Assembly: GCA_021813085.1 (NCBI GenBank)
Contig: JAKAMA010000135.1
Location: 1-6,717, forward strand
DNA length: 6,717 nucleotides
Reading direction: 5' to 3'
Source: Chloroflexota bacterium
Lineage (GTDB): Bacteria > Chloroflexota > Dehalococcoidia > DSTF01 > JACRBR01
Position 1 is the stretch's first letter; each line of letters starts with the position of its first letter. The notes under the pieces were generated by a model. That model was not told the origin of the DNA. It was given only the letters and a program-made list of their open reading frames with translations, and made no database searches. This document shows, in pieces, positions 1-4,475 of this stretch. Made by a program: the position numbers and the translations under genes.

Positions 1-1040
1 ACGCCTTCCTCGCGCGCGTGCTTGCGCTCTTCCTCCCGGCCGACCATCTCCTGTCCGGTGCGCCGGTAGACGAGCGAGACTTCCTCAGCGCCCAGGCGGA
101 CGGCCGTCCGCGCGCAGTCCATCGACGTGTCGCCGCCGCCGATGATGACGGTCCGGCGGCCGGGCTGTAGGGGCGTGCGCATGCGCGGCGGCAGATCCTG
201 CGGGGCCACGTTCGCACGCGAGAGAAACTCCGTCGCCTGCATGATGCCGGCCAGTTCCACGCCTTCGATATGGAGCTCGTTGCCGACGCCAGCGCCATGG
301 CCCAGGAACACGGCGTCGTAGCCTTCGGCGAGCAAGTCGTCGACCGTCTTCTCGCCGCGGGTGCCGATGCTGGTGTCGCCGACGAAGCGGATCGGCAGGC
401 GGCGGAGCTCCGCGAGCCGCTCGTCCAGCACGCGCTTCTCGAGCTTGAAGGACGGGATGCCGTAGCGCAGCACGCCGCCAGGAGACGGCCAGGCGTCGAA
501 CACCGTGATCGCGTGGCCCAGTTTCGCCAGCTCCTCCGCGACCACCAGTCCGGCCGGGCCGGCACCCACCACCGCGACGCGCTTGCCCGTCGGCGCCGGC
601 GCCGGCGCCGAGGCCGGCGCGTGGACACGCTGCCAGTCCGCGACGAAGGCCTCCAGGCGGCCGATCGCGACGGGCTTCGCGTGCTTGCCGACGACGCAGT
701 GTCCCTCGCACAGTCGCTCCTGGGGGCAGAGCCGGCCGCACATCTCCGGGAAGTTGCTCGTCTCGTGAAAGACGTCCGCCGCTCCGACGGGGTCGCCGTG
801 CTCGAGCTTCCAGAGCGCGGCGGGGATGTCGTTGCCGGCCGGGCAGGCGACCTGGCACGGCGCGGCCGGGCACTGGATGCAGCGCTCGGCCTCGACCTTC
901 GCCGTCTCGATATCGAGCGGGAGGTAGACCTCGCGCCAGTTCAGGATACGGACGTTGGGGTCCTGCTTCCGGATCGTCTGCGCGGGGATCGTGAGCCGCG
1001 CCTTGCGGTCGACGCTCGGACGGTCGTGGATCTGTGCCAT
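1..1040 (-). CDS. FAD/Fe-S NAD(P)-dependent oxidoreductase of the GltD/NfnB family (C-terminus beyond the window)
   Basis: The frame is open from ATG at 1040 to the left edge, giving the first 346 residues; the end is missing. The N-terminal domain has eight cysteines in two groups, C54/C57/C62/C66 and C101/C105/C111/C115, the pattern that binds two [4Fe-4S] clusters in glutamate synthase small subunits and relatives. A GAGPAG dinucleotide motif at 159-164 binds FAD, and a GGGDTSMD motif at 301-308 marks the inserted NAD(P)H domain. An Ala-Pro linker (about 141-150) joins the two halves. Family members pass electrons from NAD(P)H through FAD and Fe-S clusters to a partner subunit, such as GltB, NfnA, PreA or a sulfide dehydrogenase subunit. 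The second group, CPQERLCEGHC, has spacing as in NfnB/PreT and proteobacterial GltD-like proteins rather than the shorter 'CPAPCEGAC' form. No partner gene is visible, so the substrate is open. The start is supported by GGGGGAG 8 nt upstream and an in-frame TGA further up. Family call strong, exact function not settled. Confidence 0.9.
   Translation of the reverse strand, partial: MAQIHDRPSVDRKARLTIPAQTIRKQDPNVRILNWREVYLPLDIETAKVEAERCIQCPAAPCQVACPAGNDIPAALWKLEHGDPVGAADVFHETSNFPEMCGRLCPQERLCEGHCVVGKHAKPVAIGRLEAFVADWQRVHAPASAPAPAPTGKRVAVVGAGPAGLVVAEELAKLGHAITVFDAWPSPGGVLRYGIPSFKLEKRVLDERLAELRRLPIRFVGDTSIGTRGEKTVDDLLAEGYDAVFLGHGAGVGNELHIEGVELAGIMQATEFLSRANVAPQDLPPRMRTPLQPGRRTVIIGGGDTSMDCARTAVRLGAEEVSLVYRRTGQEMVGREEERKHAREEG
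592..609. repeat. Three tandem GGCGCC hexamers encoding an Ala-Pro linker
   Basis: Three perfect copies of GGCGCC lie head to tail inside the minus-strand oxidoreductase gene. On the coding strand they specify Ala-Pro pairs around residues 145-150, in an Ala/Pro stretch that begins near residue 141. It falls between the Fe-S N-terminal domain and the FAD-binding domain, so it is most simply a flexible or extended linker. Short-unit repeats of this kind can change length by slippage without breaking the frame. Confidence 0.7.
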
Positions 1041-1048
1041 CAATACGA

Positions 1049-1055
1049 CTCCCCC
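1049..1055 (-). promoter_or_regulatory. Ribosome binding site of the minus-strand oxidoreductase
   Basis: GGGGGAG reads on the minus strand 8 nt before the ATG at 1040. A TTG directly before the ATG (1043) is in frame but lies closer to this site than usual, so the ATG is preferred. Confidence 0.6.
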
Positions 1056-1107
1056 GGAGATATTGTCGTCACACCGACATCTTCATCGTAGCAACCGTGC
1101 AAGGCGC

Positions 1108-1122
1108 TTCGGCCGGGCCGAA
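1108..1122. promoter_or_regulatory. Perfect inverted repeat (7-1-7), possible operator
   Basis: TTCGGCC and GGCCGAA are perfect inverted arms around a single G. The site lies 68 bp upstream of the minus-strand oxidoreductase start, just upstream of a weak minus-strand -10-like hexamer (TACGAT, 1090 down to 1085), where the -35 region would be. A dimeric regulator could bind there. GC-rich palindromes also arise by chance in such DNA, so the function is a guess. Confidence 0.25.
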
Positions 1123-1202
1123 CGGACTGTCTTGAGAGCGCAGGGGGCGGGTTCGCGGCCAGCATGCGTCTCGGGCCGCCTGGTACGGCCGGGCGAGCCC
1201 CG

Positions 1203-1214
1203 CCGGATATCCGG
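1203..1214. promoter_or_regulatory. Perfect 12-bp palindrome CCGGATATCCGG, possible operator
   Basis: The 12-bp palindrome has an AT-rich centre inside GC-rich surroundings. It sits 16 bp upstream of a TTGACC hexamer that could be the -35 box of the DUF3090 gene. Position and symmetry fit a regulator site; no known consensus is recognised. Confidence 0.25.
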
Positions 1215-1230
1215 GAGCGAGGTGGCACGC

Positions 1231-1259
1231 TTGACCGCCGGCAGGGCAGCCATGATCCT
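1231..1259 (+). promoter_or_regulatory. Candidate sigma-70-type promoter of the DUF3090 gene
   Basis: TTGACC (1231-1236) is a good -35 match. GATCCT (1254-1259), 17 nt further on, keeps only the A and final T of a -10 box. Transcription would start near 1266, leaving a leader of about 55 nt. The weak -10 keeps this tentative. Confidence 0.3.
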
Positions 1260-1320
1260 GTAACCGCGGCACCGCTGCAACGCCCGCTGTACGGCCTGAG
1301 GACCAGACACGGAGCCCCTT

Positions 1321-1851
1321 ATGACCGTCGAATTCGGTCTCGCGTCCGGCGTCGACGCACAGGCGTTCGGCCAGCCAGGACAGCGCACCTTTCGGCTCCG
1401 CCTCGTGGGCGAAGCCGGACAGTCCGCGTCGCTGTGGATGGAAAAGGAGCAGATGCAGGCGCTCAGCCTGGCGCTGAAGCAGATGCTGGCCCAACTCGAG
1501 TACGCGGGTGAGGAGCGCCCCGGCGAGATCGAAGGCTTCCCGGTGGTCGCCGAGCACGACTTCCGCATCGGCCGGATGGGGATGGGCTTTGACCCGCACG
1601 ACAGCACCGTCGTGCTGTACCTGTACGAGATAGGCGTCGAGGATGGCGACGAGCCGGCGCTCCGCGCGCGGCTGACGCCCGCCCAATCGGCGGCGCTGGG
1701 CGCGCAGCTCGACGAGATCATCGCCAGCGGGCGCCCCGTCTGCCCCCTGTGCGGCGCGCCGATCGAGGCTGCAGGACACGCCTGCGTCAGGTCGAACGGA
1801 CATTCTGATCAGGCCATTCCCACGGAAGAGCCGGACGAGGACGAGAGCTGA
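1321..1851 (+). CDS. DUF3090 family protein of unknown function
   Basis: The 176-residue product matches what I know of the DUF3090 family (TIGR03847-type) in length and layout. It has an N-terminal 'GQPGQRTFRLR' block near residues 17-27, a central 'EKEQMQAL' helix near 41-48, and a C-terminal metal-knuckle-like segment, CPLCGAPI...GHAC..SNGH. There, C141, C144, H153 and C155 could bind zinc; that is inferred from spacing only. A short acidic tail (EEPDEDES) ends the protein. No signal peptide or membrane segment is visible, so it should be cytoplasmic. In Actinobacteria the family often sits beside a histidine-phosphatase-like gene, an SCO1664-type gene and mshC. None of these is visible here, although the other side of the neighbourhood is the divergent oxidoreductase. 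The start is fixed by GGAG (1311-1314) 6 nt upstream and by in-frame stops at 1261 and 1297. Biochemical function is unknown. Confidence 0.88.
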   Translation: MTVEFGLASGVDAQAFGQPGQRTFRLRLVGEAGQSASLWMEKEQMQALSLALKQMLAQLEYAGEERPGEIEGFPVVAEHDFRIGRMGMGFDPHDSTVVLYLYEIGVEDGDEPALRARLTPAQSAALGAQLDEIIASGRPVCPLCGAPIEAAGHACVRSNGHSDQAIPTEEPDEDES

Positions 1852-1923
1852 GGCGGCGTCCCTTCGCGCCTCCTGGCAACGACGGCCCCGGGGCCACTCC
1901 CCGACCGGCGTTGGGCCGCTGAC

Positions 1924-1952
1924 GCGCGCGCGGCCGCATCGCGGCGCATTTT
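1924..1952 (+). terminator. Possible weak intrinsic terminator after the DUF3090 gene
   Basis: An imperfect GC hairpin can form from GCGC(g)CGCG at 1924-1932 and CGCGGCGC at 1940-1947, with one bulged G and a 7-nt loop. ATTTT follows at 1948-1952. The stem is strong but the T run is short, and the site lies about 75 nt after the stop codon. A 12-bp palindrome at 1884-1895 (GGCCCCGGGGCC) lies between them and could also fold. Confidence 0.35.
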
Positions 1953-2034
1953 CCTCGCCGGCCGTCACCTTTCTCCGGTCGCGTCCGTTAGGCACGCAGG
2001 AAGGATCTCGCGGAACCCAGGATTGAGACTCGCT

Positions 2035-2041
2035 AAGGAGG
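2035..2041 (+). promoter_or_regulatory. Strong ribosome binding site that sets the start of the exported protein
   Basis: AAGGAGG is close to the full anti-16S complement. It stands 6 nt before ATG 2048. An in-frame GTG at 2042 would give two extra residues, but it directly abuts this site and is too close to serve as the start. Confidence 0.8.
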
Positions 2042-2047
2042 GTGGAT

Positions 2048-2590
2048 ATGCGCCAGAAGATCATCGCCGCGGGGCTGGGGGTCGGACTCCTGAGCCTCGC
2101 CGCAGTCGGAGCCTTCGCCTCACAGGGCGGCACGCAGACGCAGTCGACAACCCCCACCGCAACGTCAACCGCGACCGCAACGAGCACCGTGCCGGCACCG
2201 GTCGTCAACACCGCGACCGCCACGGGGACCGCGACCTCGACGAGCACCGCCACGAGCACGGCCGTCGCCACGAACACGCCCGCGCCGACGGCCACGTCGA
2301 CGCCGGTCGCTACACCGACGGCCGGGCCGACGCAGGCCGCCGAAGGCCCCGATCTCGACGAGGACTGCGACGTCGAGGACGACCACCCGGAGATCGACCA
2401 CCCGGAGATCGACCACCCGGATGCCGACGACGCAACCATGACTGCGGTGCCAACGGCAACGGCGACGCCGGCCACGGCGCCCACCGCCACGGTGACGTGC
2501 GAAGCGCCCGAACACGAGGTCGCCGAGCCGGCCGAGCAGCACCGCTCCGACCGCAGCATGGATGTGCACGCGCGAGAGATGCACGACTAA
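2048..2590 (+). CDS. Exported Thr/Ala-rich protein with an acidic His repeat segment, function unknown
   Basis: I do not recognise this 180-residue protein. Residues 1-25 form a signal peptide: MRQK, then a hydrophobic stretch ending in a likely AFA|S cleavage site near 24. Residues 29-97 are Thr/Ala/Ser/Pro-rich low complexity ('TATST', 'TPT' units), the kind of flexible stalk common in exported Chloroflexota proteins and often O-glycosylated elsewhere. Residues 102-128 are strongly acidic and include DHPEI, DHPEI and DHPDA in tandem. A second Thr/Ala stretch (about 130-150) follows, then a Glu/His-rich tail ending MHD. Two cysteines, C107 and C151, flank the middle part and could form a disulfide. 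There is no lipobox, sorting motif or C-terminal membrane helix, so it is probably secreted or loosely wall-bound. His and Asp/Glu side chains could bind divalent metal, which is inference only. The gene stands alone between two terminator-like hairpins. The strong ribosome binding site, signal peptide and stop codon support it as real despite the low complexity. Confidence 0.8.
   Translation: MRQKIIAAGLGVGLLSLAAVGAFASQGGTQTQSTTPTATSTATATSTVPAPVVNTATATGTATSTSTATSTAVATNTPAPTATSTPVATPTAGPTQAAEGPDLDEDCDVEDDHPEIDHPEIDHPDADDATMTAVPTATATPATAPTATVTCEAPEHEVAEPAEQHRSDRSMDVHAREMHD
2381..2425 (+). repeat. 15-bp tandem repeat, three copies, in frame
   Basis: Two perfect copies (2381-2395 and 2396-2410) and one diverged copy (2411-2425, sharing the first 11 bases plus the last C) encode DHPEI, DHPEI and DHPDA. 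The unit is five codons long, so copy number can change without a frameshift. Identity at the DNA level between the first two copies suggests recent duplication. Confidence 0.9.
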
Positions 2591-2612
2591 CGTCGCCCAC
2601 ACGCTGGATCGA

Positions 2613-2647
2613 GGACGAGGCCCAGACTCGCTGTCTGGGCCTCGTCC
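2613..2647 (+). terminator. Perfect 14-bp hairpin, likely transcription terminator
   Basis: GGACGAGGCCCAGA (2613-2626) pairs fully with TCTGGGCCTCGTCC (2634-2647) around the 7-nt loop CTCGCTG. It begins 22 nt after the stop codon of the exported-protein gene. No T run follows (CGTCCCTC), so it may need Rho or act mainly as an mRNA 3' end. It separates that gene from the lipoate/pyruvate dehydrogenase operon. Confidence 0.7.
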
Positions 2648-2818
2648 CGTCCCTCACGGGCAACGGAGCGGGGTGAGCTGGGCCCGGCGGGCGGGACGCC
2701 AACGGCGCTCTGGACCGCCACACTCCGGCCGGACGGCCCCCGCCCTGGCCCGGCTTCGGGGACCCCGTCAGGGTTCTCCCGCTGCACGGCGTCAGCGCAG
2801 CGCCGATATTCGATGCGA

Positions 2819-2845
2819 TTGGCTCACGGACCGCTGTGCTATGCT
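2819..2845 (+). promoter_or_regulatory. Candidate promoter of the lipB-lipA-lpdA-pdhA operon
   Basis: TATGCT (2840-2845) is a good -10 box in a GC-rich gap. TTGGCT (2819-2824) is an acceptable -35 box, but the spacer is only 15 nt. Transcription from this -10 would begin at about 2852, exactly on the GTG of lipB. The mRNA would then be leaderless, or have a 39-nt leader if the TTG at 2891 is the real start. Confidence 0.5.
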
Positions 2846-2851
2846 CAAGAG

Positions 2852-3568
2852 GTGAGCGCCGCGGCGCGCGCACCGGAAAGAACGGCCGCTTTGGGATCCC
2901 GCTGCACCCTCCTCCGGCCTGGGCTTGTCGCCTACCAGCGTGCCTGGCAGATGCAGCAGCGCATCGCAAACGAGGTGCGCGCGGGCGGCGACCCGGCGCT
3001 GATCCTCCTTGAGCATCCGCCGACGTACACGCTCGGTGCACGCGGCAATGGCGAGCACCTGCTGCTCAGCCGCGAGGCCTTCGCTGAGCGCGGCGCACAG
3101 GTCGTCGAATCGGACCGCGGCGGCGACGTGACCTTCCACGGCCCGGGGCAGCTCGTCGCGTACCCGATCCTCGATCTGCGGCGGTTCGGGCAAGGCCCCG
3201 TCTGGTACGTGCGCTCGCTCGAAGGCGTACTCATCGAGACGCTGGCGCGATTCGGGATCGTCGCCGGCCGGGTGGCGGGGCGGCCGGGGGTCTGGGTGCG
3301 GCAGGAGAAGATCGCCGCCATCGGCGTCCGCGTGGCGCGGGGCGTGACGACGCACGGCTTCGCACTGAACGTCAACACAGACCTGTCGTACTTCGCGCAC
3401 ATCGTCCCCTGCGGCATCGCCGACGCCGGCGTGACGTCGATGCGTCAGCTCGCCGGAGCGGACTTCGACGTGCGGGCGGTCGAGGCCGAGGTGATCGCCG
3501 CGTTCGGGCGGCAGTTCGGATTGGAGCTGCACGAGGAAGCACTGATGGAGGCGGCACTTGGTCGCTGA
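2852..3568 (+). CDS. lipB: Octanoyl-[acyl carrier protein]:protein N-octanoyltransferase (lipoyl/octanoyl transferase) LipB
   Basis: LipB transfers octanoate from acyl carrier protein to a lysine on lipoyl domains, the first step of endogenous lipoate assembly in the cytoplasm. From GTG 2852 the product is 238 residues, close to the usual 210-240. The family signature 'RGGDVTFHGPGQLVAYP' starts at R89. The catalytic pair is K153 (in EKIAAIGV) and C187 (in PCGI), 34 residues apart as in the E. coli and M. tuberculosis enzymes. 'LEHPPTYTLG' and 'THGFALNVNTDL' are also typical. Start choice is uncertain. GTG 2852 lies exactly where the TATGCT promoter would start the mRNA and has no separate ribosome binding site. 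TTG 2891 has a GGAAAG 10 nt upstream and would give 225 residues, also a normal length. ATG 2813 is in frame but overlaps the promoter and lacks a ribosome binding site. The 3' end overlaps lipA by 11 nt. Identity is secure; the start is about even between GTG 2852 and TTG 2891. Confidence 0.93.
   Translation: MSAAARAPERTAALGSRCTLLRPGLVAYQRAWQMQQRIANEVRAGGDPALILLEHPPTYTLGARGNGEHLLLSREAFAERGAQVVESDRGGDVTFHGPGQLVAYPILDLRRFGQGPVWYVRSLEGVLIETLARFGIVAGRVAGRPGVWVRQEKIAAIGVRVARGVTTHGFALNVNTDLSYFAHIVPCGIADAGVTSMRQLAGADFDVRAVEAEVIAAFGRQFGLELHEEALMEAALGR
3547..3551 (+). promoter_or_regulatory. Ribosome binding site of lipA, inside the end of lipB
   Basis: GGAGG stands 6 nt before TTG 3558. An in-frame TGA at 3543 excludes any earlier start, and the next possible one (GTG 3603) would remove the conserved N-terminal 'RKPEWLK' block. 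The site therefore fixes a TTG start and couples lipA translation to lipB. Confidence 0.8.
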
Positions 3569-4475
3569 GACGAGACCCGAGCGCAAGCCCGAGTGGCTGA
3601 AGGTGCGCTTCCCCGGCGGCGAGCGCTACCAACGTGTGAAGGCGTTGATGCGCGAACAATCCCTCCACACCGTCTGCGAGGAGGCCCACTGCCCCAATGC
3701 CGGCGAGTGCTGGAACGCCGGCACGGCCACGTTCATGATCCTCGGCGACGTCTGCACGCGCTCGTGCGGGTTCTGCGCCGTCGCCACCGGGCGCCCCGGC
3801 ACCATCGACCCGCTGGAGCCCTACCGCGTGGCGCAGGCGGTGCGGGCGCTCGGTCTCGACTACGTGGTGATCACGTCCGTGAACCGCGATGACATCGCGA
3901 GCGGCGGCGCCGAGGCCTTCGCCGCGTGCATCAAGGCGATCCGGCGGGACGGACCAGATGTCCGCGTGGAGGTGCTGATCCCGGACTTCAAGGGGAACTG
4001 GGACGCCCTCGCCCAGGTGGTCGCGGCGCGGCCGTTCGTGCTGAACCACAACGTCGAGACGGTGCCGCGCCTCTATCGACGCGTGCGGCCGCAGGCGATC
4101 TACGCGCGCTCGCTCGAGCTCATTCGCCGCGCGAAGGAGGCAGCCCCGGACATGCTCACGAAGTCCGGCTTCATGGTGGGCCTCGGAGAGTCTCGCGAGG
4201 AGTTGTTCGGCGTGATGCGCGACCTGCGCGCGCACGGCTGCGACATCCTGACCATCGGGCAGTATCTGCGGCCGACGATGCAGCACCTGCCCGTCGATCG
4301 GTACTACGAGCCCGCGGAGTACCGGGCGTTCCGCGCATACGGCGAGGAGCTGGGCTTTACGCACGTCGAGGCCGGCCCCCTCGTGCGGTCGTCCTACCAC
4401 GCCGAGAAGCAGACGGGGGTGGACCGCGCCCGCGGCGTGGCAGCGGCCCCGCCGGGAGACGTGAGCGGTGGCTGA
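3558..4475 (+). CDS. lipA: Lipoyl synthase LipA (radical SAM)
   Basis: LipA inserts two sulfur atoms at C6 and C8 of protein-bound octanoyl groups, completing the lipoyl cofactor that LipB's product carries. The 305-residue length is normal. The auxiliary [4Fe-4S] cluster, which supplies the sulfur, is bound by C40, C45 and C51 (C-x4-C-x5-C) and by a serine in the C-terminal RSSYH motif (277-281). The radical SAM cluster is bound by C66, C70 and C73 (CTRSCGFC, C-x3-C-x2-C). Further family blocks are RKPEWLK at 9-15, 'TSVNRDD' near 106-112, 'LNHNVETV' near 162-169 and 'MVGLGE' near 206-211. All key residues are present. The gene starts with TTG inside lipB and its TGA lies 8 nt inside lpdA, so it is the second gene of a coupled operon. 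Confidence 0.97.
   Translation: MVAETRPERKPEWLKVRFPGGERYQRVKALMREQSLHTVCEEAHCPNAGECWNAGTATFMILGDVCTRSCGFCAVATGRPGTIDPLEPYRVAQAVRALGLDYVVITSVNRDDIASGGAEAFAACIKAIRRDGPDVRVEVLIPDFKGNWDALAQVVAARPFVLNHNVETVPRLYRRVRPQAIYARSLELIRRAKEAAPDMLTKSGFMVGLGESREELFGVMRDLRAHGCDILTIGQYLRPTMQHLPVDRYYEPAEYRAFRAYGEELGFTHVEAGPLVRSSYHAEKQTGVDRARGVAAAPPGDVSGG
4454..4458 (+). promoter_or_regulatory. Ribosome binding site of lpdA, inside lipA
   Basis: GGGAG lies 9 nt before the GTG start at 4468, within the last codons of lipA. It supports the GTG start, which keeps the MAEYDLAIIGGG amino terminus expected for this family. Confidence 0.6.

Noticed and set aside
85..1091. Open frames at 85-873 (minus) and 270-1091 (plus) in the left part
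   Set aside because: They conflict with the minus-strand oxidoreductase frame, which carries eight ordered cysteines and two dinucleotide motifs. The alternatives show only Arg/Ala-rich composition.
1930..1937. GCGGCCGC palindrome after the DUF3090 gene as a regulator site
   Set aside because: It is a short all-GC palindrome inside a larger foldable GC stretch and is better explained as part of the candidate terminator stem and loop.
2012..2034. GGAAC ... CGCT pair resembling an ECF sigma factor promoter before the exported-protein gene
   Set aside because: The spacing is only 14 nt instead of about 16-17, and the start of transcription would fall on the ribosome binding site.
1069..2559. 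Minus-strand open frame of 496 codons across the DUF3090 and exported-protein genes
   Set aside because: It is antisense to two supported genes, it spans their intergenic gaps, and its Val/Ala/Ser run is the mirror of the Thr/Ala repeats. It is an effect of few stop codons in GC-rich DNA.
2023..2676. Open frame of 217 codons overlapping the exported-protein gene, rich in Arg, His and Gly
   Set aside because: It is the +1-shifted reading of a GC-rich Thr/Ala repeat gene, lacks a ribosome binding site and has no family features. The frame at 2048 has AAGGAGG and a signal peptide.
2648..2818. Possible small gene or regulatory RNA in the gap before lipB
   Set aside because: No frame has a ribosome binding site plus plausible coding content, and no riboswitch-like conserved pattern is recognised. 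Only a short palindrome (TCCGGCCGGA, 2724-2733) is visible, which is expected by chance in such DNA.
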